DNA of 64,000 bases, from contig NC_021002.1 of assembly GCF_000209735.1 (NCBI RefSeq), positions 611,391 through 675,390 on the forward strand. The letters run 5' to 3'. The notes under the pieces are model-generated. The model saw nothing but the letters and a program-made list of their open reading frames with translations, was not told where the DNA came from and did no database searches. The DNA is from Mycoplasmopsis fermentans PG18 (GTDB lineage Bacteria > Bacillota_I > Bacilli_A > Mycoplasmatales > Metamycoplasmataceae). The translations under genes were made by a program, and so were the position numbers. Shown piece after piece: positions 20,337 through 30,321 of the stretch. Positions within the stretch are counted from its first letter, which is position 1. Each line of letters starts with the position of its first letter.

Positions 20337-21491
20337 GTGAAGAACAAAATGAGTAAAACTTTAGCTGACAATTGAAATGCTCAAGCAGAAGTTTTTAAGA
20401 ATAGCGAAGAGCGTAAAATTAAATATAATGTTGAAAGAAAAATAGAAAGAGATATTTTTATTTGGGGCGAGACAGTAAGAATTATTTACTACATGTATAA
20501 AGATAAAACTACAGGCAAAAGACTAGTTATTTATCCGAGTGAAGGATTAGCTGATAACGGTAGAAATAAATATTATAAAGAGTGCGTCGAAAAATGTGTT
20601 GAAAACAATATATACGCTTCAAAAGGTGATAATAGTAAGCTACTTATTCCTTATCACGTTTATTATTACCATAGGGAACAATTAAAGAAAGAAGTATTAA
20701 ATAATTTGACTTTAAAAGACTATAAAAATCTAGAGTACAAGACTATACAAATAGATATTGATGATGCTTATATTAGAGTGTCTTTTAAAGGTAGAAAAAT
20801 AAAGGTTAGAGTGCGTATGGCGACTATACATACTTTGCTTAGCGGAAGTAGTGTAAAAGCCATAGAAAATAAGACCTCTATTATGCAGTTTTTACCACTT
20901 GCAAGTGAGTTTAAAAACTTCAATAGTGAAGAAGATTTTGAAAACAAAATTAGAGAAAGTTTAAACAGTTTATATAAAGAAAATTGTGAAATTATTGTCT
21001 CTGGAGATGGTGCAAAATTCATAACTACAATAGCTGATAATTTAAAATCAACGAGAGTTTATGATCCATTTCATTTCAAAGCAAATATGTTTAAAGCTTT
21101 TGGATATAGCAAAAAAATTAATGTAAGTAATAAGAGATTTTTTAGGGATTATAAAGATGTTTATCGCGTGTTAGACAACTTGTTTTCTAAAGGATTAATT
21201 TATGAATTTGAGAAAGAACTTGACAGTGTTTTAGAGTGAATAACAAAGCAAGAGAAAAATAAAACTGTATATGCTAATGCTAAAAAGTTCAAGAAATATT
21301 ATAAAGAAAATAGAGAATATATTTGAAACTCAGTGCTAGTTAAAAACTACTTTGGAGGCTGTGCTGAAACGGTAGTTGGGCACGATTTAAAGAGGTTTTG
21401 CTCAAAGAAATTTGCTACATTTTCACTAAAAACAATACAGTTAAGCATTGCAAAAAATATGGAAACAAAAGCAAACTTATTTTTCATTTAA
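20337..21491 (+). CDS. ICE DDE transposase (Mbov_0401 type, ISLre2/UPF0236-like)
   Basis: A 384-residue transposase. Start GTG 20337 lies 5 bases after GGAGGG; ATG 20349 is an in-frame alternative. Likely DDE triad: the Asp in YKTIQIDIDDAYIRV (about residue 140), the Asp in IIVSGDGAKFI (about 224), and the Glu in GGCAETVVGHDLKRF (about 343), the same spacing style as UPF0236/ISLre2 enzymes, where a GxxE signature closes the triad. In mycoplasma ICEs this enzyme excises and integrates the element with little site preference. It is the last gene of the ICE. Confidence 0.85.
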
Positions 21492-21505
21492 GCAGTATTT
21501 TTAAC

Positions 21506-21617
21506 AAAGTGCATGCGCAAAAGCAGTATTAATATATTTTTAAAATAAAAATATACAAGTTAAAGTGCATGTAAAAGTGCATGCGAATTTAGGCAAAAAC
21601 GAAAAAAGTGCATGCGC
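21506..21617. repeat. Four AAAGTGCATG repeats at the ICE right end
   Basis: AAAGTGCATG starts at 21506, 21562, 21574 and 21605; three copies extend to GCGC or GCGA and contain the palindrome GCATGC. AAGCAGTATT also occurs twice (21490, 21521). Irregular spacing (56, 12, 31) argues against CRISPR. Location just after the transposase gene fits transposase or host-protein binding sites at the element end. Confidence 0.7.
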
Positions 21618-21669
21618 CTAGAAAATATGAAAATATTAATTTTTGATTTATTCTATGAATAAATCATTT

Positions 21670-21790
21670 CAAGATAAAACACGCTATGGTAAATAGCTTT
21701 GTAGTGTCTTTATCTTGTACTATTCAAGTAGCGCGTGTGCGCGCAAAAGGAAACTGCATGCTCTTCACATGCAGTATTTTCCTTTGCTAC
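21670..21790. repeat. Two long hairpins at the ICE right end
   Basis: First: CAAGATAAA/TTTATCTTG (21670-21678/21710-21718) with an inner GCTA/TAGC and ACAC/GTGT. Second: GTAGC (21728) to GCTAC (21786) enclosing GGAAA plus ACTGCATG paired with CATGCAGT plus TTTCC. Between them is the 15-base alternating run at 21731-21745 (GCGCGTGTGCGCGCA). Candidate terminal or transfer structure; nothing codes here. Confidence 0.6.
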
Positions 21791-21807
21791 AAAATGGATT
21801 ATGATAA

Positions 21808-21990
21808 AATAATTACGAAATAAGAAAACGTAGAGAATCTTATAACACACCTTTTTATATTAGTTCCGATTTATTAATTAAACAATTAAAGGAAGAAAAT
21901 AAAATACTCAAATTGGAGAATGCGATAGCAAAAAAAGTGAGCGCCTTGGTTCAATTGAAAGACTCACTAACAAAGAAAAATTCCAAATAA
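21808..21990 (+). pseudogene. IS3 orfA, C-terminal fragment
   Basis: Open only from 21808 to TAA 21988, with no start codon and no helix-turn-helix. It keeps the leucine-zipper segment LIKQLKEENKILKLENAIAKK typical of orfA C-termini. It overlaps orfB. The heptamer A-AAA-AAA-G at 21929-21936 is the classic slippery site for -1 frameshifting of IS3 transposases and leads exactly into the orfB frame. Confidence 0.75.
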
Positions 21991-22892
21991 CAATTGAACT
22001 AAGGCAAGAATTTAAAAAGCTATTTTTTATTAAATTAATATTAGAAAAAATTAAATTGAAAAAGTCAACTTTTTATGAGATATTAAAATCACAAAATAAA
22101 CCTGATAAAGATGAAAATTTAAAAAAGGTTATTTTTGACTTATTTAACTATAATAAAGGACTATACGGTTATAGACGTATTACTTTTGCTTTAAGAAATA
22201 AAGGAATAATAATCAATCATAAAAAAGTTCAAAAATTAATGAAAGCAATGAATATTTTCGGCAAAACGCTAAGAAGAAAAAATAAATATTCTTCATTCAA
22301 AGGTGATGCTCACAAAAACATTCCAAACTTGCTTTTAGATAAAGAAAATATCACAGAAGATTTCTTCAGATACAAAAGAAATTTTTCAAATAATAAATAT
22401 TTGAAAATACTAGGAACAGATGTTACTGAATTTAAATTAAAAAATGATGAAAAAGCATATTTTTCTCCTGTAGTTGATTTTGAAAACAGAGAGATTTTAG
22501 GTTATTCGATTTCTAAATCGCCTAATTTAAGAATGGTTGGTAAAATGTTAGAAAACGTAGAAGAGAATGGCCACAGCTTAAAAAATGTATTATTACATTC
22601 TGATCAAGGATGACAATACACTCATCAAGATTATATTGATTATTTGAAAGAAAAACAAACAACTCAAAGCATGTCAAGAAAGGGAAATTGTTTAGACAAT
22701 AGTCCTACTGAATGTTTATTTAGTGTTATAAAAAGAGAATTTTGATTTGGAGAAGAAAAGAAATTTAATAGTTTTAAAGAATTTAAAACTGCTTTAGGAG
22801 AATATATTTCATATTATAATAATGACAGAATTGTTAATAAATTAAAAGGACTTAGTCCTGTCCAATACAGGAATAAGTCCAAACATAATTAA
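21903..22892 (+). CDS. IS3-family transposase OrfB
   Basis: The frame is open from 21903 to TAA 22890 and is entered by -1 slippage from orfA. After an N-terminal HTH_21-like part (YNKGLYGYRRITFALRNKG), the rve catalytic core shows Asp in ILGTDVTEFKL, Asp in VLLHSDQGWQYTHQDY and Glu in GNCLDNSPTECLFSVIKREF, a complete DDE triad. It ends in KLKGLSPVQYRNKSK, as usual. With orfA truncated it can no longer make the fusion enzyme, so it is probably inactive although the catalytic part is intact. Confidence 0.85.
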
Positions 22893-22975
22893 AAAGTCCA
22901 ATTTTTGGGGTTCATACCAAATGCCGTTTTCTCTTTTAAATTTCTAACTTATCCCACTAATAATTTACATCACCA

Positions 22976-22996
22976 ACAGGTCTTGCCTGTTTTTTA
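22976..22996 (+). terminator. Intrinsic terminator between IS3 and IS256
   Basis: ACAGG/CCTGT hairpin with a 5-base loop and a run of T's. It belongs to no visible gene and is probably a remnant of what the insertion sequences replaced. Confidence 0.6.
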
Positions 22997-23008
22997 AAAT
23001 TGGGAACT

Positions 23009-24300
23009 ATAAAAAATTTTGTGTAAAGTCTTAAAATCATTTCCTGATAATATTTTATCAATTAAGAAAGGATTTTTTTATTTATGAAAAGAAGGTTAAT
23101 AAATCCTGCTATTGATGAAATAACAAAAAAATTTAGAAAATTAAAACCAAGTTACTACTGGTGATCTTAATATGGCTATGAAAGAAGTATTTCAAAATAC
23201 AATCCAAAAAATGATGAACAAAGAATTTGATAATTTTATAGGTTACGAAAAAATGATAATAAAGTTCAAAAAAAATTATAGAAATGATTTTTTTAAGAAA
23301 AATGTTAATAGTCAATATGGCCAAATGGAAATTGACATTCCAAGAGATCGTGAAGCAAAAATTGAACCTATAATCATCAAGAAGTGTGAACGTGATATTT
23401 CTGAATTAGTTGATATGATATTTGCTTTATATTCTAGAGGAATGTCAACAAGAGATGTAAATGATTTTATGTTTAGCAAATATGGTGTTAATTATTCTCC
23501 AGCACAAATAAGTCAATTAACTAACGAAATTGTCGAAGACGCAAGATTATGACAAGAAAGAAAACTTGAAACATATTATTCAATAATTTATATTGATGCA
23601 GTACATTTTCATGTTGTAGATAATAATGTTGTAACTAAGAAAGCTACATATGTTATTATGGGTATTAATAGTGATGGGCAAAAAGAAATTCTAGGACTTT
23701 ATATTGGAGAAAATGAATCGACAAAGTTTTGAATGTCTGTCCTAAATGCTCTTAAAAATAGAGGAATTAGTAAAATTGATATTATTTGCTCAGATAATTT
23801 AAAAGGTATACAACAATCTATAGAAGTTGTTTTTCCTAATAGTAAGCAACAACGTTGCATTGTACATATGATTAGAAATTCTGTTAAATGATATGAAAGA
23901 ATTTTGCAAAGATTTAAAATCTGTATATCAATCTAATGATGCAAAAAATGCAATGGATAATTTGGATATTTTTGAAGATAAATGAGGCAAAAAATATCCT
24001 ACATCTATTTCAATATGAAGACAAAACTGATCTGAAATTTCTACAATGTTTGATTACTCCCTTGAAATAAGAACGCTCATTTATACCACTAATCCAATCG
24101 AAAATTTAAATAGTGTATTTAGAAAATATGCAAAAACAAAAAAGGTTTTCCCATCTGATGATAGTCTTTTAAAAATTCTTTTTCTAGCATCTCAACAAAT
24201 CATAAAAAAATGAAGTAATTCAAGAATTAGAAATTGATCTAGCATATTAAATGAATTTAAAATTATTGATTTTGAAAATGAAGAATAAAATTTTTTTCAA
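23009..24300 (+). mobile_element. IS256-family element, decayed
   Basis: The left end carries TTTTGTGTAAAGTCT at about 23018-23032, repeated at 28379-28393. One transposase gene lies inside, broken by frameshifts. I do not find a matching right inverted repeat after 24288, so that end is lost or diverged. Confidence 0.7.
23084..24288 (+). pseudogene. IS256-family transposase, two frameshifts
   Basis: From ATG 23084 the frame reads MKRRLINPAIDEITKKFRKL, then shifts near 23150 (VTTGDLNMAMKEVFQ continues in another frame) and shifts again near 23891. All three DDE residues remain: Asp in SIIYIDAVHFHVV, Asp in IDIICSDNLKG, and Glu in TTNPIENLNSVFRKYAKTKK. Total about 400 codons, normal for the family. 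Both shifts are near A-rich stretches. Confidence 0.85.
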
Positions 24301-24349
24301 AATTTTAAAAATCTTTAATGGTATGTCTTACTTTTATAAGTTATAGTAT

Positions 24350-26797
24350 TTTTAGAAAATAATTTTTGCCTTTTTTTGGTACTTTTTATGGTTATTTTTA
24401 AGACATAATTTTCCTTATGTCCCGAAAATTTAATTTTTTTATGTTAAATATAAGGAGACAACTATGAAAAATAGCACAAAAAAAATTGTAGCTTTAACAA
24501 TGGGTATTTCTGCTGGGGTTGTTGGCGCAGTATCAGCCGGTACTTTAATTGGTTATGCAGTTGACCATTCAAACTATAAAAAAGAAAAATTGTGAATTGA
24601 AAACAGCATAAAATACTTTAAAGAATCAAATCAAAAATTAAAAGAAAAAGACAACAAATTAAAAGAAATTTGAAAGAAATATGAGAATCAAGAATGACTT
24701 TCTAGTCTTTGAAATGAACTAAGTTTGTGCCAAACTCAAATTGATTCAAATGAAAAACTTATTAAAGATTTACAAGGAATTATTGATCAACACTCTTCAT
24801 ATCATGTTGGCCGCCACTTTGGTAACAAAAGTTATATAAGAGCTGCTAAACACAGTAATGAAAAGAAAATAATTCAAAATCTTTTACCAGAGATGATAGA
24901 AAGAACAAAACAAGTTATTAATCAAAGCGAATATGAAAATATCAAAAAATCAATCCAAGATTTTATTGTTCGTAGTAATGATTTATTAACTTTAAAAACC
25001 GCAGATGAAAAATTTGTTGATGCTAATAGTAAAAGTGAATTAGATTCTTTAGAACTCAAAATTAAAGATTATCAAAACATTTTAAGTAAAATCGAAGAAG
25101 AAGCACTTTCAAACAACACAAAACCTAACATTTCAACTGAAATGATTGATAAGGCAGCAGATTTTATTAAATCTGATTTTCATGTTTGAAATGACAAAAT
25201 TATTAAAAAATATGTTAATAAAGATGGTTTAATTAAAAAATTCATGTCAAACATATCTAAAATAGAAGAATTATCAGCAAAAATAGAAGATGCTAATACT
25301 ATTGCAAGTAATAATTCTCCAATTTTAAATCCTATCAATGCTGTTAAAAAGATTTTATTGTCAAGATTTGACTCTAATAATTATGACGTTATATTAGAAA
25401 AAAACGGTGTTTCAGTAAATAGAAGTGTTATTATAGAAGATATTATTAAGGCATGTAAAACATTGGAACAATCATATGGAAATACAAAAGAATATATAAA
25501 TCGTTATGTTAATACTTTTGTCAAAACAATTGAAAATACAAAATTATTTAACAAATCTCAAATTCTAGACTTAAGCAGCAAATCATTAACATCTATTATT
25601 AATGGTCTTAATGAATTTAATTCATTTGTTGAAAGTTCAAATCAAATTTCTTTTGAAAAATTAGACGAATTTATTAACAAAACTCAAGCTATTTTAAATG
25701 ACGAAAATAATTTGACAACTTCTATTCAATCTGTTATTAAAGAATTTTTAAATGCTTATAATTCAAATGTTGATTCAATTGAAACAACAGTTAGATTAGC
25801 TAAACTAAATAACTCAAAACAAATTATTGATGAATTTGTACAAAAATCTAAAATTGAATTAAATTCTCTCAAATGAGACAAGTATATTGAAGGCAGAAAC
25901 AAATTAATTAATGATTATGTTAATAGCAAAAATGAATTAGATTCAATAAAAAATTGATTTAAAAAAGCCTTTGTTAACATTAAATCAAGATTAAATGAAT
26001 TTAATTTAGCATTAGAAGCAAACAAAACAACATTAAATGGATTTAATTTATTTGAAACTTCTTATAAATCAATAATTGATATACAAACTAAACTAGATCC
26101 TTTATTAAAAGCTAATTTAGATTCTGATATTGACAACAAAATTAATAATATTTCAGCATTCTTTGAAATAATTTCAAATCTTAAAAAATATGAAACAAAT
26201 TATTTAGAAATATTTAAAATTATTAAAAACGCAACTGATTTAAACTTACAAAAAGTTAATAACTTTGCTTCAAAACCTAAAGAAATTTCAAAACTTATTA
26301 GTAATGCAAATCCAAAAATTGTTGATTTCTTATCAAAAGTTTTTGCTAATTTAAAAACATTAAGCCAATTTGAAGATGTTAAAAAAACAATTGAAGATAT
26401 TGATAATAACAAACCTGATTTATCAACTAAAGAAATATCTTCAATTGAAAACAGTGAAATTCAAAATGACAAAGAAAAATTTAAAGGACTATTTGAAAAA
26501 ATTAATTTAATCAATAATTTTCTTTCATCAATTAATGAAAAAGATAAACTTTATAGTAATTTCTTAGAAAATGAAGCTCAATTTTGCTTAGAATCATACA
26601 ATGAAATGGATGCAAAATTAGCAGCAATAGCAAATGTGGATTCTAAAGTATATGAATATAAAAACAAAATTTTTGATGCTGCAATTGAAACTTATAAAAA
26701 TGTTAATTCTACAGAAAACTTTAGTGCTGTTCAAGCTGATAAAGACAACAAAGTTAACTTTGTTAAAAAATGATTTGGTGTTCTTAATTACTATAAT
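24350..26797 (+). repeat. Long direct repeat, copy 1 (also 61558-64000)
   Basis: From TTTTAGAAAATAATTTTT onward, the upstream region, ribosome binding site and coding sequence of the 1,271-aa gene are repeated near-identically from 61558 to the window end in the same orientation. Differences are scattered substitutions and single-base deletions in copy 2. The copies are about 37 kb apart, so recombination could delete or duplicate everything between them. Confidence 0.9.
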
Positions 26798-28279
26798 GAA
26801 TATGTAAAAGAAAAAGCAAAAACTGAACAAAAAGCAAAATTAACTTCAGAACAAGAAAGTTCACTTGTTTTTGCAAAAAATGAAATGAATGCAATTAAAA
26901 ATGATCAAATTTCTAAATTAGATAGTGAAGGTTTAAAAGCTTTGCAACAACTTGATGGTGGCGTTGATTTTACAAACACTAATTTAATTAAAAATTATTT
27001 AGAAAATGATTATTTATTAGCTGTTAAAGATTTAAGAGAATATTTCATAAACAAACTAATTTACTTATTACATGAAAAATTCAATTATGGTGATGTATAC
27101 TGATCTCCAACAAAATTGTATAGACCAACATCTGTCTCACAAGATAATGCAAATTGAGATGAAAAATCAAAAATTTGAACTAAACCTAAAGTTCTAGGCA
27201 AAAAACATCTATATGACCATATTTCAGATTTAGATACTGGAGGATACTCAAAAGGTAACACAAATGGAGGCTGAGGAAATTCTAAAGGTGATAAAGTTAG
27301 AGCCGAATATTCATGACACCGATATGGAGTAGATAAAGGAAATAGTACTAGTGAAATCGAACAAGGTAAGCAAATTGAAAATCAATATTGAAGGCCTTGA
27401 CATACAATTATTGAACCTCCAGAAGATAATAATCTACCACTAGATTATAGTATACCAACAGTTAAATATATAAAAGAAGCATATCCTAATAAAAATAATG
27501 GCGATTATTTAAAAGCAATACAAAATGATATTTGAAGTGGACATGATGATCTATATACTTTAGCCAAATTAATAGAATATGAGAAAACAATAACTGAAAA
27601 AATGCTTTCAAATATCAAAAAAATGTCAGATTCTAAAATAATGTTTAAAGATGATTTTCAAGGCAATTTTGTTAATTTAAATGATGCTCTTTACAAAATA
27701 AAATATGCTTTTGATTTTATTAAATACAACAATCCAACAAGCAATGGATATTATGAAGGAATATGAGAAAGATGAAGTGGAGAAGAAAACAAATCTCATT
27801 ACGCAATTGGAAATAATCCATTAAGAAATAGAGTTAATGTTTATAACAAAAAAACAGGAGAAGAATATCCTATTGGAGTATTACCAAGTAATTTCTATGG
27901 TCCTCACTATATAACAAAACGTGGAAAATCAGATGAAAAATATGATAGTACTAACCCACTATTTGAATATATGCCATTTTCTAATACATTATTCTCATAT
28001 TTAAGAACAGTAGAACATAATTCAGCTTTCATATTACAACATAATGGAGCTCCTATTTCATGAGTAAATTACATTTTTAAATTTACTCTTGATAACCCAT
28101 TAGGAAACTTTGATGCTTCATACTACATATGAAATAAAATGTACTGAAAATCAGAATATGCAATCACCGAAAGATACATTTTGAAAAATAAATCTTCTGA
28201 AACAGTTTCAATTTGAGATAAATGATCAAAAATCTTTACTGAAACAAGTAATAATACATACAGCAAACTTATTTGATAA
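24464..28279 (+). CDS. Large membrane-anchored coiled-coil surface protein
   Basis: A 1,271-residue protein, ATG 24464 behind AAGGAGA. The N-terminus has one hydrophobic segment (about residues 9-31: VALTMGISAGVVGAVSAGTL) without a lipobox cysteine, then a very long Lys/Asn/Glu-rich, heptad-like helical region (about 35-830). The last about 400 residues are richer in Trp, Tyr, Gly and Pro, probably a folded domain. Many TGA-Trp codons. A second, broken copy is at 61671. Likely an uncleaved signal anchor with the bulk outside the cell; family not recognised, possibly an adhesin or nutrient-binding protein. Confidence 0.8.
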
Positions 28280-28302
28280 ATTAACGAAATTTAATATTAT
28301 GC

Positions 28303-28336
28303 TGAACCCCAAATTTCTTTTTCAAAAAGGGGTTCA
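28303..28336. terminator. Hairpin after the coiled-coil protein gene, IS3-end-like
   Basis: TGAACCCC/GGGGTTCA (28303-28310/28329-28336) with an 18-base loop. It can end transcription of the gene at 24464, but its arms match the IS3 terminal motif (GGGGTTCA at 22907) and it resembles, inverted, the relic at 28486-28529. Confidence 0.6.
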
Positions 28337-28378
28337 TTTATTATTTAAATTAAAAAATATTATTAAGACTATTTATAA

Positions 28379-28427
28379 TTTTGTGTAAAGTCTCTCACTT
28401 TCTCAATAGAAAAGAATTGACTTTACA
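28379..28427. repeat. Miniature relic of IS256 ends
   Basis: TTTTGTGTAAAGTCT (28379-28393) equals the left end of the IS256 element at 23018. Its core TGTAAAGTC is inverted as GACTTTACA at 28419-28427, only 26 bases away. This looks like an internally deleted element or MITE. Confidence 0.55.
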
Positions 28428-28485
28428 TCAACACCTAATAATATTGTAGAACAAAATAAAATAATGCTCAAAAAACATTATCTTA

Positions 28486-28529
28486 TTTGGTATGAACCCT
28501 TTTCCAAAAAGTCCGGAATTTGGGGTTCA
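28486..28529. repeat. Relic of IS3 ends
   Basis: TTTGGTATGAACCC (28486-28499) is the reverse complement of the IS3 right tip at 22907-22921. It is followed within 12 bases by GTCCGGAATTTGGGGTTCA (28511-28529), close to the forward tip. Both ends are present with nothing between them. Confidence 0.6.
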
Positions 28530-28581
28530 CTATAATTTTTAAACTTCGAATTTTATTTTTTTAATTTGTTAAAATTAAGAT

Positions 28582-29506
28582 ATGAAAAATTTAAAGTCAA
28601 AGTTACTTCAAAAAAATATTTAAAATTTTTACCTGAAAATGAAACGTATAGATTCATAGTCGATTATATCGACAATAAAACAGAAATTTTTTTAAACAAC
28701 TCTTCAATTGAATTAACTGAAAAAATGTTTGTTTCATAGCTAACATTAACTCGTTTTGCTCGAGCAGCTAGTTTTATTAGTTTTAAATCTTTACAAATCT
28801 ATATTACTAAAAGAACAATAGTAACAGATGATTGAACAAGAATCAATGTTGGTTCAAATTTAAGTATGCATGAAATAAGTAAAAACATCTTTGCTTACTA
28901 TACTTCAAGCTTACAAAAAACTTATGAGTCAATTAACAAAGAAGAAATTAAAGAGTATTGCAATTTATTAAGCGAAACTAAAAATCACATATTTTTTGGT
29001 ATTGGGCAAAGTGAAAAAGTAGCTAGTTATTTACGTGAAAATTTAAACAAAATTAGACTTACTTCATTACCTATTAACAATATGCATGATTTTTTTAACA
29101 TAGTTTATGTTTAATGGGTCCAGATGCTTTTGTTACAGTTATTTCGCATTCTTTTGAAACAGCTGAAGTTATAAAAGTTTGTGAAATTTTGGAAAACAAG
29201 AACATTAATTATGCTTTATGAACTCAAAGCACAAGTATTGCAAAATTAAATGCTTTAAGTATTTTAAATTTAACAAATTTAGCTCAACATATTAAAACTT
29301 CTGCTTCATTAGGCTCAAAAATTAGTGTTTACTTTTTAACAGATTTAATCTACTTTTATTTAATCTTTAGTTTAGATCCTCAACTTGATAAATTTTATAA
29401 GATTAATTTTAAAAGAGATTTCTGAAATAGTCAACAAAGAAAAAAATATTCAAAAACCAGTGAAAAAACAGTTAAAATTATTAAAAAAAGGCAAAAAAGT
29501 CAGTAA
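28582..29506 (+). pseudogene. MurR/RpiR-family regulator, decayed
   Basis: The coding remains are spread over three frames: an early shift after ATG 28582, an in-frame TAG at 28737 and a shift near 29112. Recognisable parts are the HTH_6 domain (ELTEKMFVS, then LTRFARAASFISFKSLQIY) and a SIS sugar-phosphate domain (HIFFGIGQSEKVASYLRENL; VTVISHSFETAEVIKVCEIL). In the family, SIS binding of a sugar phosphate controls DNA binding. No target genes are next to it. It borders the IS relics. Confidence 0.82.
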
Positions 29507-29545
29507 CTTAGAAAATCCTTTTAATAAATATTAATTTATTAGATT

Positions 29546-29570
29546 AATGCAACTAGTTTGCATTTTTCTT
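29546..29570 (+). terminator. Intrinsic terminator
   Basis: AATGCAA/TTGCATT hairpin followed by T's, 40 bases after the regulator pseudogene. The rest up to 29694 is AT-rich promoter DNA for upp. Confidence 0.75.
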
Positions 29571-29694
29571 TTTTAATTTTTGACATTTTTCAGCCAACTT
29601 ATTTTTTTAATATATATATTATTTATTAAAAATGCAAACAATATATTTAATATATAGTATTATTATTTAGATTAATATATAAGGAGGAAAAAAG

Positions 29695-30321
29695 ATGTTA
29701 AAAGTTTTAGATCATCCGCTTATTTCAATTAAGCTGACTAATATGAGAGATAAAGAAGCAAATCACTCTCGTTTTAGAAGAAACTTAAATGAAATCGCAT
29801 CATTAATGGTGTATGAAGTTTTAAGAAACTATAAAACTAAAGCTAGAAAAATAGTGACACCTTTAAATCAAGAATATGTAGGAGCTACTTTTGATAAAGA
29901 AATAGTTATTGTGCCAATTTTAAGAGCTGGGCTTGGAATGTTAGATGGCTTACTTGAATTAATGCCTGAAGCTAGAGTTGGTCACATTGGACTTTACCGC
30001 GATGAAGTAACTCATCAAGCTCATGAGTATTTTTACAAAATGCCAGAAGTTAAAAAAGATAGCTACATTTTTGTAGTTGATCCAATGCTCGCTACTGGCG
30101 GTAGCGCAGTTGATGCTATTAAAAAATTAAAATCAGATGGCTTTACTAATATTCATTTAGTGTGCTTAGTTGGAGTTAAAGAAGGAGTAGCAGCTGTTGA
30201 AAAGGCTTTTGGTAAAGACTTTGAAATTTATTTAGCTGCTCTAGACAAAAAACTCAATAATCAAAAATATATTGAACCTGGTTTAGGCGACGCAGGAGAC
30301 CGTATTTTTGGAACAAAATAA
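29695..30321 (+). CDS. upp: Uracil phosphoribosyltransferase
   Basis: A 208-residue enzyme of normal length; ATG 29695 behind AAGGAGG. It converts uracil and PRPP to UMP and diphosphate for pyrimidine salvage, needed because mycoplasmas do not make pyrimidines de novo. The PRPP-binding loop is FVVDPMLATGGSA (about residues 124-136), and the uracil-binding end is GLGDAGDRIFG. The start of the next gene (30308) overlaps its end, so the two form one transcript. Confidence 0.97.
   Translation: MLKVLDHPLISIKLTNMRDKEANHSRFRRNLNEIASLMVYEVLRNYKTKARKIVTPLNQEYVGATFDKEIVIVPILRAGLGMLDGLLELMPEARVGHIGLYRDEVTHQAHEYFYKMPEVKKDSYIFVVDPMLATGGSAVDAIKKLKSDGFTNIHLVCLVGVKEGVAAVEKAFGKDFEIYLAALDKKLNNQKYIEPGLGDAGDRIFGTK

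Larger units (their letters stand above)
1..21800. mobile_element. Integrative conjugative element (mycoplasma TraG/TraE type), left end outside window
   Basis: A contiguous same-strand block of conjugation genes: relaxase, TraG/VirD4, SSB, surface lipoprotein, pilin-like protein, VirB6-like protein, TraE/VirB4, large membrane protein and a terminal DDE transposase. The order matches the mycoplasma ICE family (ICEA of M. agalactiae and the Mbov_0395 to Mbov_0401 families of M. bovis). These ICEs integrate with a DDE enzyme, and I see no serine or tyrosine recombinase here. The right boundary lies after the transposase (stop 21491) and before the truncated IS3 reading frame that opens near 21808; the exact base is not determinable from one end. 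Local short GC-rich tracts inside the ICE are absent from the flanking chromosome. Confidence 0.9.
21808..22921 (+). mobile_element. IS3-family element, 5'-truncated
   Basis: Contains the C-terminal part of orfA and the whole orfB, and a right end at about 22891-22921 (AAAAAGTCCAATTTTTGGGG then TTCATACCAAA). The left inverted repeat and the helix-turn-helix half of orfA are missing; the sequence before 21808 belongs to the ICE end. The element may have been interrupted by the ICE. Confidence 0.75.

Noticed and set aside
28303-28336. Full bidirectional terminator
   Set aside because: The stem can fold, but an 18-base loop and lack of a T-run make it weak; identity with IS3 tips explains it at least as well.
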